Part shown: one piece after another, positions 1-11,964 of the stretch
Position numbering within the stretch: the stretch's first letter is position 1
How the letters are laid out: each line of letters begins with the position of its first letter
Source: Nectonema munidae
Taxonomy: Eukaryota > Nematomorpha > Nectonematoida > Nectonematidae
NCBI GenBank assembly: GCA_030549495.1
Contig: JAUIRK010000936.1
Span: 496,001-560,000 of the forward strand
Reading direction: 5' to 3'
DNA: 64,000 bases
Translations under genes and position numbers: made by a program
Notes under the pieces: model-generated
Database searches by the model: none
What the model saw: only the letters and a program-made list of their open reading frames with translations
Told to the model about the DNA's origin: nothing

Positions 1-1942
1 AAAAGTTCCAATTGAAGAAAGATTGTACCTCCGTGATCAAAGAAACAAAGTGGGACCAATGGAGAATTTTCAAATGTCTACTGTTGATAAAAATGCTGTA
101 AGGAAAAGTAAAAAGATGAAACCTAATGTTATTTCGGAAAATTTGAAAGTGAAAATTGAATCAAGAAGATCATCAAGTTCTTCGTTTGTGTCTCAGGTAG
201 TATTAATTTAAGTTGTTAGTGATATATTTCGTTTTACTATTTTTTAGGAAGAAGAAGAGTGGAATAATCATACATATATCAAAGAAAGTTACAATCTTAC
301 AAAGTTACCAAGATATGCAATGGAGCTAGTAAGACACGATTGTTCTTCTAACTTAGAAGAAGCTTTGGCTAATGCCTTGTTTAATGACATAAAACATTTA
401 TTAAAAGAAGAAGTCAATGTCAAAGACATTTTGGTAGATAAAAGCAAAATAGATAGAGCCAAGGCTAAAGTAAATATTATTAGTGATCAAGAAATGAGGC
501 CAAACAACAAATTTTTTTGCATTGGCGTTGATGGAAAAATTGACGCTAAAACTTTAACGTTCATAGAGAAGTCTGTAAATGAAAAAGTGGTATTAAAAAG
601 AGATGTTTTGAAAGAGCATCATTTAACATTTACAGTTGAAGATGGAGAAACTCAAGGAAAGTATCTCACGCACAAGACTGTTCCTTTGATTGGCGCGACT
701 GGTGAAGTGCTTGCTAACGAAACATTTAGAGTCTTAGAAGAATATAAAAGTATTGAGAGTATATTCGCCATTCTTTTGGACAATCCTGCAGCAAACACAG
801 GATGGAAGAATGGCTTAGTCGTCACCCTTGAAAAAATGATAGGAAGAAATCTTCACACTATCGGATGCAGTCTTCATCAAAATGAACTTCCATTTAGAGC
901 GTTATTCAAGTACATTGATGGCGTAACAGTTAGTCCAGGAAAATATATGGGGGAGCTGGGTCAAAAGTGTTGTGAAAATATACAACATCAAGCACAAGTA
1001 AGTTTTGAAATTATAGATTCTCCTTTGACTAGAGAAATCTTCCACAGAAATGATCTCACTGATCTCAGCCACGATCAACGTCTTTTGTTTGAGTACAGCA
1101 AAGGCATTGGTCTAGAAAAAGTAGATAAAAGATGGATAGAATGTAAAATAGGTCCTGTGAATCATTCAAGGTGGCTAACACTTGCAATAAGACTTCTTGC
1201 AATATACACAAGAGAAGTATCACCAAGTGAAAATCTGAAAAAACTTGTGCAATATATTGTACAGATTTACTTTTTTTAGAAATATTATCTCCAGCATGGT
1301 TCAAAATAAAAGTTTCATCAAAACTTCAAGACAGCCCATTAATACTTTTTTCCACCATTAAAGCTGTGAAGCTACTTCCTTATGATGATGTCATACGTAT
1401 CATAAAAAATAATTTACAAAAAAATGCTTTCTGTTTACTTCCTGAAAACTTTCTTTATTCAATGATAAAAAGTGATGATAAAAGTATTAGAAATACTGCA
1501 CTTAGTAAAATTTTAGAATTAAGAGAAAGGTAATATTAAATTTTAACTTTTTTTAAGTGTTTCAGACTTTTGTTTTAGAGAATCAAATGGAGTCAAAGTA
1601 GCAAAGAAAATTCCTAAAATAAACTGGGAAGCTGAAACTTGGAGTGAATTGATAGATATTACTCATGCTCAGTTAATAGAGCCGCCTATGTTGAAGAACG
1701 TATCAAATAACGAAATAAAAGACTTGATTCGAAATGAAAACAAGCCAAATATCCCAAATCTACCATCTCATTCTCAAGGTGTTGAAAGAAGCGTGAAATT
1801 AGTTTTAGAGGCCTCACATTTGGTTTTTGGATACGAGAATCGTCATAAATCAATTTTGACGAAACTATTGAGTCGGTCAAAACGCCCTTCTTTCATATCA
1901 AAAGGCTATTATTATCAAACTTATGATAGTTTGTATGTATGA
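1..1942 (+). CDS. Uncharacterised transposase-like family protein, four exons, 5' partial
   Basis: Function unknown. Exons 2-196, 248-1226, 1280-1529 and 1579-1942 join in phase (introns of 51, 53 and 49 bp, all GT-AG with pyrimidine-rich acceptors) to give 595 residues open at the left edge. Reading straight through gives a false stop at 1277; the short intron 1227-1279 removes it and continues the frame. The second exon has a D..AANTGW stretch followed by IGCSLHQNELPFR and later NHSRWLTLA. These look like the Asp, Cys-His and Glu-Leu signatures of an RNase-H-like transposase core. I recall similar uncharacterised proteins in other invertebrates but cannot name the family. The N-terminal part is lysine- and serine-rich and acidic. 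An AATAAA lies at 1959-1964, 17 bp past the stop. No terminal repeats were found around it. It could be a domesticated gene or a young element with introns. Confidence 0.72.
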
Positions 1943-2611
1943 AAACAGATTAAATGAAAATAAATGTTTTTTCAATTGTTTTTTATATATTTTTTTTAGA
2001 AGAAAACACATTTAAAAACTACAAGTGAATACTAAAATTCAAATCAATTTCCGCAAAAGATACTTCAATATTTTTTCTTAATTTTTGTTTTAAGTAATGT
2101 CTGAAGGCTAATATTATCTACCAATGATAGGATCCTACTGCGGTTTTGAAAAAAATATTAAATCGACCTACCCTACTATACACGTAGGCTTTTTGACAGG
2201 AACGCAGGGTATCTTAAATGTTACTTTGGTATCGAAAATTTTAAATTATAGTTAGAAGGATACTGTTTCTCTAGAGAGAATTTTACATGAAGGACAAAAA
2301 ATAAATTTGAAAATGAAAGACTCATGTCCCATCTGCATTGAAGGGAAAACTAAACGAACCAAAACTTGGTTCAACTTCGAACAAGAAATCGATAGCTGAA
2401 TAAGAAGTGAAAGGTGGGTAAATTGAGCAACAATGAAAAAAAGTTGGCAGTTTCAAAGAAAATCACCTACAAAGCCTGAAATGAGAGAATCCTTATTCTA
2501 TATAAATCAGTTCTCATCTCCACAAAACCAACATCCATTTTCTTTCTGCAAAGCAAAAACAATTATGAGCAGTAGTGGAATAAAATTTTTCGCTTCTCCC
2601 ACCCATCAACA
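1943..2611. other. Intergenic, no confident gene
   Basis: AT-rich sequence after the first gene. Around 2325-2400 a short plus-frame stretch reads SCPICIEGKTKRTKTW. This is vaguely like the Cys-rich pre-integrase segment of copia-type retroelements, but it is too short and isolated to call. Confidence 0.4.
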
Positions 2612-2897
2612 CGGTGCCGGATTAACATAGTAGCAGATGTAGCCGCTGCTACAGGCCCCGCGCTCAGTTGAAAAAATGTTTTTTTTGACTTTTTGTAATA
2701 TCTTTTAGATTTCTTCTTCAATTCTTCTTTTATATTTCGTCCTTAAAATAAATTTTTGCTCTTGAATTTTGTGGTTTTTATCTTTTTTGTAGAATCTAGA
2801 TCAATTTTATATTAAAAAAAAATTTTTACTTCCTGACTATCATTTGTAAATTTAATCGATCTGCTACAGGCTAGATCACTTGGTAGATCCGGCACTG
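2612..2897. mobile_element. hAT-type MITE, 286 bp, TSD CATCAACA
   Basis: Non-autonomous element with no ORF. Its ends read CGGTGCCGGATTAAC on the left and, reverse-complemented, CAGTGCCGGATCTACC on the right. It is bounded by perfect 8-bp direct repeats CATCAACA at 2604-2611 and 2898-2905, the hAT target-site length. The terminal GTGCCGGATTAA motif recurs at about 9720-9733 just downstream of a decayed hAT transposase gene, suggesting that element as its parent. Confidence 0.75.
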
Positions 2898-2938
2898 CAT
2901 CAACATGAGAGGTTAATGACGCGACCTCACTTTATTTG

Positions 2939-3051
2939 TTAGCTCTTTGAGAACCAGAATTTAAGATTAATCCCCTATTTTTTGAAAGCAATTTCACATA
3001 TTTAAAACAGATGATTTTCATTTCTTGCGACACTGGTCCTCAAAGGGTTAA
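2939..3051. mobile_element. Small TTAA-type MITE
   Basis: About 113 bp with terminal inverted repeats TTAGCTCTTTGAGAACCAG and TTAACCCTTTGAGGACCAG (16 of 19 match). TTAA with CCC at the tip is the piggyBac signature. A similar single end (TTAACCCTTTCGTGACCAGTG) is at 7938. Confidence 0.45.
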
Positions 3052-3323
3052 TAGAGAGAGAAATCGGAAAAGAAGTGCGAGTTCTATACCAACAATATAA
3101 GTTAGAGCCTCCGATCTTCTCGGAAATAGAATATGAATTGACAGAAGAGAACACATCATTGATGCTTTTTTATACTCCACAATATAATATATTCGGTAAA
3201 CTGCTACACTTTTTTTCATCAAAGCAAAACACATTTTATACTTCTACACTCATAATGCGAGATAGAAGTCCATTGAAAAATCAGCTACATGGAAGTAATT
3301 TGGAAGCATATTTACACAACTGA
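3048..3323 (+). other. Unassigned open frame of about 91 codons
   Basis: The frame is open from the edge of the small MITE to the stop at 3321-3323. Its product is rich in Glu, Tyr and Phe (for example KLEPPIFSEIEYELTEEN). I recognise no family. No clear splice sites or promoter frame it, so it may be chance or a leftover exon or transposon piece. Confidence 0.2.
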
Positions 3324-4058
3324 GAAAGTGTGTGGACTGAGTACGCAAAGCACCTAACTCAAATTTCTGGGCGACTAAATCGATTCCAGCTAGAAATTAA
3401 GTATTAAAAATATACCTTTGATGTACAGATAACTTCCTTCAAGCTAATATTCATCCATGAATCGCAACAAACTAAATGACCATTATAAGTTTCTCCATTC
3501 TTTAATTCAATTAACTACAAAGATTCAATTAAAAGTATTTTATAAGTCATATTAAATAATGAAAAACCATGTCTTACCATTGGATAATTTTGGGCTGCTT
3601 TCAGTAGAGACAATGGTAACTAGTAAAATAAAAAAAATAATATTTCAAGGTCCATTTTATTTTACTATTTTTATTGAAAGTTATTGAATTTCATATTTTA
3701 TGAAAAAGAGACATTTTTTGTCAAAAAGGTTAAAAGTTGGGAGTATAATTTTAAAGAATAAATTATAATTTAACTAATTTTGGCAGTGAATAATATTTGT
3801 ATTGTAAAATTTATACAATAAAATAAAATAAAATGATGTGAGCCATTATGAGTTAATATTAATCTATAATGTAACTCTATTCAAAAAATACAAATATTAT
3901 TCTGTGGTAAAATTTTTTTTTTAAGTTAAAAAATGTATTCTTTATATTTTAAAAAAGGATAAATAAAAAATTAATGACAGAATGAAGTAAAACATTTTAA
4001 AGGCTAAAATAAATATTATCCATTCTTGCTAATTTCACATTTTAAAATATCTCATATA
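3324..4058. other. AT-rich intergenic, nothing identified
   Basis: Low-complexity A/T-rich DNA. The last 8 bp (4051-4058, CTCATATA) are the left target-site duplication of the next element. Confidence 0.5.
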
Positions 4059-5287
4059 CAGGGCCCGCGCGTCCTATTAAAATTGGGGGCTTGAGCCCCC
4101 CACTCATAAAGTAAGCCCCATCCCCCACTTATCAATCTCAAGTCACTGTAAAATTTACAATTTTTTTCCATTGTTTTTAATATAAACATCCAGCAATCAA
4201 GCAAGCATATCAACAAAGTTGGCAAGTGCTTAGATATTCCAATCCAATCCAAGTGTTATTTAATTAAAGCTTAGTCCTTCCTAAAATGGCTTCCTTTTCC
4301 TTTCAATTCCTTTTCCATCAAGTTTTCCTCAATTAATCCCACACTGCTCTTCCTCAGGTCCTCTTATCTTATTTCCCAACTTCTTCCAATACAGGCGTTT
4401 TTTCTCTCTCCTATATACTCTGATTTTTTGCATTTTTTTTTCATCTACAACAACAGCCTCACACAAAACCTAATCAAACCCTAATTTACTCCCACTCACC
4501 CACAAAGATTAACATTACTACTTTTATTCTATCATATTTACTTTCTCAGATACTCTTTCTCTTCCATCCCCTTTACTAATTTAGAAATCCTCCACAATCA
4601 AAGCACAATTTCCTAACCAATAATCCAGCAATCAAGCAAGCATATCAACAAAGTTGGCAAGTGCTTAGATATTCCAATCTAATCCAATCCAATCCAAGTG
4701 TTATTTTATAGTTTATAATGTCGTCTAAAAGGAAAAGTTTCTTTGATAAAAATCAGAAAAAACTTTCCTTCCTTTCAATCTCACAAGGAGATGCTTTGCA
4801 GTAATTTTTATTCATGATTTACTTATATTATTTTTGTTTTATAATAAGTTAAATATGTTTTTATTACATTATATTATTTTTTTACAATTTTCTTATAAAA
4901 ATAGTTATAGTCTTCACGACAGTTGATGCTGACGAATGACAGTCGATGAGTGAAAGAAAAGAAAACTTGATAATCCTTTCTCAAGGGAAAAAACTCACCA
5001 AGAAAGTTACATTTGATGATTTCCTAAAGAATTTTAACAAAAAACCAAGAAGTTTAACTTTAACTGTTTGAACATGGAATATTAACTTATTCACAATTTT
5101 TTAATAAAATGATTCTTCTTTAATTTTTGTTTCTCAAAGATAGTTTTCAAATGATTTTCTATATCTATTTTTTGTCACATTGATAAAAGCTTTTTTTAAA
5201 AAAACTTTAAGTGTATATTCAACACACTAGAAAGTTTGAGCCCCCCCCCCCCCCCCCCCCCCCAAATTTTGGTTAGCGCGGGCCCTG
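4059..5287. mobile_element. Non-autonomous hAT element, 1229 bp, TSD CTCATATA
   Basis: Ends are CAGGGCCCGCGC and GCGCGGGCCCTG, perfectly inverted, between 8-bp duplications CTCATATA at 4051-4058 and 5288-5295. A run of more than 20 C lies next to the right end. It holds an internal direct repeat of about 75 bp (4188-4261 and 4623-4706) and two short plus-strand frames. One starts at 4717 (MSSKRKSFFDKNQ...) and ends at a GTAATT-like donor. The other is at about 4950-5068 (MSERKENLIILSQ...), preceded by an AG. Together they look like a tiny two-exon gene. No transposase domain is visible. A related copy in the opposite orientation is at 59873. Confidence 0.85.
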
Positions 5288-5499
5288 CTCATATACCTAT
5301 GTATATTTTTAGCTAGCATTATTCAAGGGGTTTTAACTCCCATTGCGTCATTTGAGAATCATTGTTTAATATTTGTCTTCCTATAACCTCCCTGGTAGAA
5401 GTTGACTTTAGCCTAAGAAGTGCCATATGGCCGGGTTTTGTCGTCGCTTAACAACGGAATCTTTAAGGATTTATAAAATTATCTGTTTTTCATTCACTA

Positions 5500-5705
5500 A
5501 TCTTATATGTCAAAAAGAGAAGTTTAGAAAAATTTGGATCTAAATGTGATTGTTTATCTCTTTTTAAGTATAAAAACTCATCTTTTACTTTTAAAGTATT
5601 TTTCATATAGATTATTTTTATTAGAAATACAAAATTTTATTCTAAACTTTTTTCAATAACATTATTGTCTCGGTTTGACAATGTAAAAATCTAACTTACT
5701 AGTTA
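5500..5705. repeat. Dispersed repeat family R, copy 1
   Basis: Contains the block AAAACTCATCTTTTACTTTT followed by AAAGTATTTTTCATATAGAT and, about 120 bp on, GACAATGTAAAAATCT. The same blocks recur in order at 22950-23145 and 26410-26595. The family is unknown and no terminal repeats were found. Confidence 0.5.
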
Positions 5706-6425
5706 ATAAACTAACTATATAAATAAATAAATAAAAAAACTAACTAAAAATAAAAAATATTTTTTTTAAAATAAACTAAATTTATTTTAAAAATAACCTA
5801 TTATAAAATTGGTATTTAAAGAAATATTTTTTTAATTTTATTATATCAAAAAAAAGTTTTAAAAAAATGTTATTTTAAATATGTAAGAAAAAAAATAAAA
5901 TTAATTGTAAGATAAAAACAAAGTTAAACTCATAAAATAACTTATTAAGATTATATCTAATTAATATTAATAGTGAAAATATATCCCAGGGAAAATATCA
6001 GCTAGGCAAACTGTCCGGTTATGATATATATTATAAATAACTTAAACAGTTTAGAATAATGAAAAAGGAAAAATATACCATTTTAAAGAAAAAGAGGATT
6101 TCAACAAATTTACTCTAAAAAGAATAAAAGTATTGTTTAAATTAAATATGGTAAGGGTTACAAAAAATGCATCAGATTATTTTTTGGGTTGAAGCAATAA
6201 TTGATCATATCAAACACTCTAAAGAAGTACATATAATACTGGATACCTGCATACAATTTTCATAGGGTTTCGCCATGGAAACATTACGCGGCGGATATTT
6301 TGCGTTATATTAACTAACATTGATTGAAAGTGTGTGTTGTAGGTAGGCAGTAACGTAGCCAGACATTTTATTTGGAAGGACCAAATGGGGCACTACTGTA
6401 TATATGTTTACCAACAGGCTATGCG
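5706..6425. other. AT-rich intergenic, nothing confident
   Basis: Very A/T-rich. At 6350 a string CAGTAACGTAGCCAGAC resembles the left end of the hAT MITEs at 27777 and 60585, but no partner end or duplication is evident. Confidence 0.4.
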
Positions 6426-6974
6426 CAGGGTTGAGTCCGATTCTAGATAATGATTATGATTCTTTGAATTTTTAATTATAACTTTAATTCTAAATTCTCA
6501 AAAACGATTCTAATTTTGATTATTAGTAAAAAAAATATTTGTAAATATTTACAAGCGAGTTTAACTAACTGCAGAAAGATAGATTCTTTAGCTTACTGGA
6601 TCTAAATATGGATATAGTATCTAAATATAGCTAAAATATGGATATAGTTGTTCGTCATAGCTGTCAAACACTGAAGGTTAAATGTACTAATCTTCGGGTT
6701 GTGAGAATGAAAATAATTCCTGCTCTTCCCGTGGTTTCTACTCGGTATGCGGATTGCCATTTAATTATGTTGCCTCGATAGGGAAGGCACTGTGAAGTTC
6801 AGTTCTTAGGTTTTCAAGAAACTCTGCTCGTTCTCCTGATGTAGACCACCAGCGAAGCTTCAAGCACTACAATTACTGAAAGAATCAAATTTTTGAGGTT
6901 CTGACTTTGATTCTGATTAAAAATTCTAAGAATCTCTTTCATTCTGATCATAATCAGAATCGACCCCAACTCTA
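6426..6974. mobile_element. hAT-like element with degenerate TSD
   Basis: The left end begins CAGGGTTGAGTCCGATTCTA and the right end, reverse-complemented, reads TAGAGTTGGGGTCGATTCTG. Both then continue into GATTATGAT-rich sub-terminal sequence. Flanks GCTATGCG and GCTATGTC agree at 6 of 8 bases. The interior has a less AT-rich stretch (6690-6880) without an ORF. Confidence 0.55.
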
Positions 6975-7955
6975 GCTATGTCTAAAGTTAAAGTAACAAA
7001 TGCTACCTATAACTACTCTATTCTTGTGCCTATGAGCTCCTTTCTGTACTTTTCTTTTCTATTTCTTTACTAAGGTGTGTCCCAAAAGCTGGTTGTAGAT
7101 GTAAACTATTAGATACTAACTGTGTTGGAAGTTATAAAGTAACTCGTGAATACTCTCAGGGTTGATTTAAAAACACATTATTTGTTATAAAGATTTTTGC
7201 ATCATAACTTTGCACCCAGTGACGTGCATAGCATAAGTGTCGCCAGGGAAAGAGGCTCATTTTGCCGCGCTTTAAAAGTTCCAACAGTACTTTAAATCGC
7301 GCAAAACTAGATAATGCGGGTATAGGCATGCCAAATAAGAAGACAAAGGGTAGCAACCATTAATACATTATTTTTAAGTCCATAATATTTGTATTTCATT
7401 TTTATTGATGAATAATCTCGATTATTCTATATCGATTATATGATGAATAACTCGAATTAATGTTCACATCGACTCTTGTGAGAATTTTTCAAGGAAAACT
7501 ACAACACATTTTATCATGGCAAAAAATAAATGTCGCAGCATATATATACAAATACGAACCATTAAAACATCTACCTAAACTGTCTAAAAAATTCTATTTA
7601 ATGTGAATCTTGTTGTTATAATGTTTTTCTATATTTTAAATTTAGTCAAAAAATGTGCTTGATATATTTTATGGATAAAATCTTAATTCTTTATCTTAAT
7701 TAGTCTATTTTAAAGTATTAAAACATTTATATAAATTCCATGCTGATATTTTATCTTTTTTCAAATATATTTTTGCAAATAGAATAAAATATATGGTTCC
7801 TTCATTACAGGAACAATGGGCCAATAAGCGTTTCATATGTATATATAAGTATAGAGTGAAAGTAAAAGTTATAACTAATCATAGATTTTATTTAACAAAA
7901 TGAAAGAAATATTGATGGAAAACTGTTTATTTATTTCTTAACCCTTTCGTGACCA
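6975..7955. other. Intergenic with solo transposon ends
   Basis: No gene seen. CAGTGACGTGCATAGCATAA at about 7207 looks like a hAT left terminus, and TTAACCCTTTCGTGACCAGT at 7938 looks like a piggyBac-type terminus. Neither has a visible partner. Confidence 0.4.
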
Positions 7956-7985
7956 GTGTATCTTCAGTGTATCTATTATTTATTA

Positions 7986-9733
7986 AATAAATATAGATAT
8001 TTATTTCAGTGTATCAGCGGTCATTCATCCTACCTTTCTAAAATAATATGTGATGAAATTGATAAAGTGCTCAGTTTCATCAAACAAGAGATTGTTAGGT
8101 CTAGATATTTCTCTGTTTCAGTGGATTCAACACAAGATATTTCTCGTACAGACCAGCTGACAATAATTATTCGTCGTGTTAACATGACAAATTATGAGTC
8201 CGTAGAACGATTTCTCACTTTCATCAATGTTTCCAGTCACACTGGCCAGAGTCTCACAGATACTCTTCTTCAGTACTTGTCGAAGCAGAAGATTGATTTA
8301 TATTACTGCCGTGGACAGACCTATGACAATGCAAGCAATATGTCTAGCAAATATATTGGAAGGCAGCAAATTTTGAAAAAAAAAACAATCACTTAGTCGA
8401 TTATATTCCGTGCGCATGTCACTCGCTTAATTTAGTAGGCCAATCCGCAGTGAACTGTAGGGTTGAGGCTGTTTCTTACTTCGGTTTTTTGCACCAGTTG
8501 TATAACTTTTTTTTGGGTTCTCGATTGGGAATTTTGTTTTATGTTAAACAGGAGTCTAATTGCGTTGTTCCTAAGCATCCATCCGATACTCGATGGTTTG
8601 CCAGAGCAAAAGCTACTGAGGCTCTTTTCAGTGGATATAAGCAATTCCAGAGTGCTCTAGAAGAAATCGCAACTGATAATAACCAAACTGGAGACACTCG
8701 AAATCAGGCATATGCTTTGGCAAAGCAAATGGTTACTAAAGAGGTGGTTTTTATGGGAAGGTTATGGAATGACATTCTGTAGCGCTTTAATCAATGCAGC
8801 ATACTACTGCAGAGCTCCAGCATTGAACTGACTACAGCTGTTAGTCTTATGAAAAGCCTAGATAAATTTGTGAGTGAATGTAGAGAAAAGTTTGAGTTTT
8901 ACGATGAAAAGGCTTATGACCGGAGTGCAAACAAATCTTATAAGTTTGAAAATGAATCACGTCGTATACCGAAAAGAAAAAAGCATTTTTGTGAGATTTT
9001 GCGTTGATACTATATAAGAAATGTCAGGAGTGGATAGATTTAAAGTGAACACTTTTTATGTTATAATTGACAAGCTCAGCAGTGCTTTGAAGCAACACAG
9101 AGTGTTTTGGTGTTTAAACCGAATTTAATTCGATGTCCGATGAAGATATTAAAGTTTCAATCGAAAGATTTGTTAATTTATACCAAAAAGATTTATCTTC
9201 TGAATTTTACTCAGAATTTAGACAATTTATTTTTTAGTACAAAGAACAGTCAAAAAAATACAAAAGAAAAGAGTCGACATGCATTGCCCAACACAAATTC
9301 AAGTTATTACACACAGCCGGGGTATATACTGCATTCCCGAACATCGAGGTAATTTTTAGAATACATTTGTCATTGATGTCTACTAATTGCTCTGGAGAAC
9401 GCTCTTTTTCGCAGCTATCCAGAATTATGGATGTGAAGCGATCTACTATGACAAAGGATCGTTTGGGGTACTGGCACTTATGTGTATTGAAAGAGAGATT
9501 CTAGATGAAATCGACTTCACCTCAATTATAGATGAATTTGCTACAATAAAATCTAGAAAAGTTAAAATTTGAAAATGTGCAATTAGATCTTTTTGAGAAA
9601 ATTCAAATGTTTCCAAAATGGATTTTGCTCTGAAAATTTTTGTAACCCCTCCCCTGAATTTTTCTTCTAACGGGTTTAGTCCAGGCCAATTTTAAAGTAT
9701 GATTTAGGCCACGAAACCTTTAATCCGGCACTA
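7986..9733 (+). pseudogene. Decayed hAT transposase (ZMYM1/DUF4371-like)
   Basis: Remnant of a hAT-superfamily transposase of the type that gave the ZMYM1-like and DUF4371 proteins. The longest open piece (to 8396) carries SVDSTQDISRTDQLTIIIRR, the first catalytic-Asp region, and YDNASNMSSKY, the second. Frameshifts then split the rest: 8450-8782 continues the core (KHPSDTRWFARAKAT), and 9387-9590 holds the C-terminal dimerisation segment, readable as NCSGERSFSQLSRI in one frame and EIDFTSIIDEFATIKSRK in another. The terminus at about 9720-9733 (AATCCGGCACT) matches the MITE at 2612. It cannot make an active transposase as it stands. No 5' terminus was found. Confidence 0.85.
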
Positions 9734-10639
9734 ACAGTTATAGTAGATTATTTTCCCCAATTCTAACAGCGAAAAAATTTTAATTATTAATCAAAACTTA
9801 TTTTAACAATTATAATTTTAGATAAAAAAAATTTATATTTATTTGTATCCAAATATTGACTCAAAAAATATTAGGTTTCATTATATACTGATATTTGAAA
9901 GTATAACTCAATAAACTAGCTTCATTGTAAAAATAATGAAATCATAGTGCTACGATGCAAACTCAGTATATCTACAGAGAACTCTTTTTATTAAATATTT
10001 TAAATTTTTACTTGGACTGTCAATGAAGCTAATCAGAAAAAAATAATAAAAGTTTGAATTTTAATATTTTTGGACTCAAATAGTGAGAAAATATTTTTTT
10101 AAATTTTAACAGACTGATTTTAAAAGTTTATATAATTACACATAGGTAAGCATTATTTAAAAGTATGCAATATATATATTTAATTACAAAATAAAATTTA
10201 CTTTTGTACTCAAGAAAATAAAGCAGCTATATGAAAAAAAATTAAAAAACTATAGAGTCAGACTAAAAATTATAATATTAATTCCTAGGCCCAGGCTAGA
10301 CAAACTTTTTAAATTATCAGTTTCCAACTACAATCATCAGGGTCTTACATGTTTTCAATTCTACATGGCACCATGCAATCATTTTTAACATGATACGAAA
10401 AAAATACCACAATTAACTCAGAAAATTTATTCAAAATTACCTTTCAAATCACTGTTATATATTTAAGCCATTAGTTTCCATTCATTCTCTCTTAATTTCC
10501 ACACCATAAGATTCTCTCACATCTTCTGGCTAACACTCAAAAACCCACTCTTAGATATATTAAACAAACATTCACTCTTTTTTCAATGCTATTCAGCGAT
10601 CTAAACTTTATCTCCACTTTAAATTCTTAAAAAGAATAC
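9734..10639. other. AT-rich intergenic, nothing identified
   Basis: Long A/T-rich stretch with no conserved frame or repeat termini that I could recognise. Confidence 0.5.
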
Positions 10640-11310
10640 ATTCCAAATACAATAAAACTTTTAAACTCCCTAATTTTGGCCGCTGAGTGATTAAAAATAA
10701 ATTTTAACGCAGCTAAATCAACTCTTATACTCTTTACATGAAAACATTCTACTCACCTTCCTTTATAAACACCCAGCAATACTCTTATTCAACCATCTTC
10801 CTCTGTGAAATATTTAGGTCTCACTTTCCATTCAAACCTTGTCAATAAAATTCAAAAACCGATGCCATAAATTCTCTTACACTCTGTTTCTCTTAGTAAA
10901 GTTATATCTTATTGACACGATCGGAGCATTTAGAACTCCTAATTTATTTACAAGTCAATCGTTCTACCTACCATTGAATACGGCATCCTTTCATTGGATT
11001 AATATTTAAAACACTCCTTATCCCTTATTTATTTAAAAAAATTCACCTCCTATCCCTCATCGCAATGAACAGAGCCTACAAAACAACTCCTACTAGTGTC
11101 TTAGAATTCTTTACAAACTGCCTTCCATTATCATTACATCTATTTAAAAAAAGTTTTTTTGAACAAGCTGTCACCAAAAAAATATATCATGGTACGCATC
11201 GAGTAAACTCTCATCTAAAATACTTTTCCTCCATAACACCTCAATCACTCGCTTCTAAAATTACTAGACTTCCTTACTCCTACAACCATTGTCTACACTC
11301 AACAATTTAA
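10640..11310 (+). pseudogene. Non-LTR retrotransposon reverse transcriptase, C-terminal relic
   Basis: Broken plus-strand frames read in order AAKSTLILFT, SSVKYLGLTF, SIVLPTIEYGIL and RAYKTTPTSVLEFFTNCLPL. This is the order of motifs in the distal palm and thumb of Jockey/I-type LINE reverse transcriptases (K..L..F, VKYLG, I.P.L.YG, R...TTP...L). The longest open piece is 11065-11310. Stops and frameshifts between the blocks show it is dead. The YADD part and endonuclease are absent here. Confidence 0.7.
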
Positions 11311-11964
11311 ACATTCAACGCAAAATCGATCCACTCCTCTTACTGCACCCCTCCTCACAAATACCCTTTACTCTTCATAACTGTTATAACAAATCGTTTG
11401 CGAAACTTCTAATAACGACACACTGCAACTTTACTCCAAATTGGGCGAGACTTTTTACCCAAATACTCCCAAATACACCCAAACATATCAAAACAAATTT
11501 AAATCTACACAGAATAAATTAAATATACATAGAAAAATTATTCTCAGCATAAAACTAAAATAAATTATTAATTTGAAATTGAATTATAAAAAATTAAAAA
11601 ATAATTTAAAACATTAAAATAATAATTTGATTTTTTATAATCACTTTCTACCGTAAGGCTATATGCTCGCATTATGCATGAGATGATTAATCACAGATTT
11701 TGTTATTTTGTTTTTAAGAGTTGGGAGCCCGTGAACTCCAGTTGTTAAGCAAATTTAAATACAGTTTTGTATTTAATTAAAACAAATCACTTCATTGAAT
11801 TAGTTATAAGATCCCGTTTTTAGTTCTATATCATTTTCAGTATATTTTCCTTTTTTGCAATTTTGTTTTGCCTACTTATAATTCTATTTGTTCTGTGATA
11901 AAATAAATTACATATATAGCTACGTATAACTATTTAATCGTGAAATGTCAATGATTTTTTTACA

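Noticed and set aside
1280-1300. Frameshift mutation in the first gene near 1277
   Set aside because: A 53-bp GT-AG intron (1227-1279) explains the frame change and matches the size of its two neighbours.
1065-1304. Minus-strand 79-codon frame
   Set aside because: Antisense shadow of exons 2 and 3 of the first gene.
2325-2400. Copia-type retroelement gag/pre-integrase segment
   Set aside because: Only one short Cys-rich string with no integrase or reverse transcriptase nearby.
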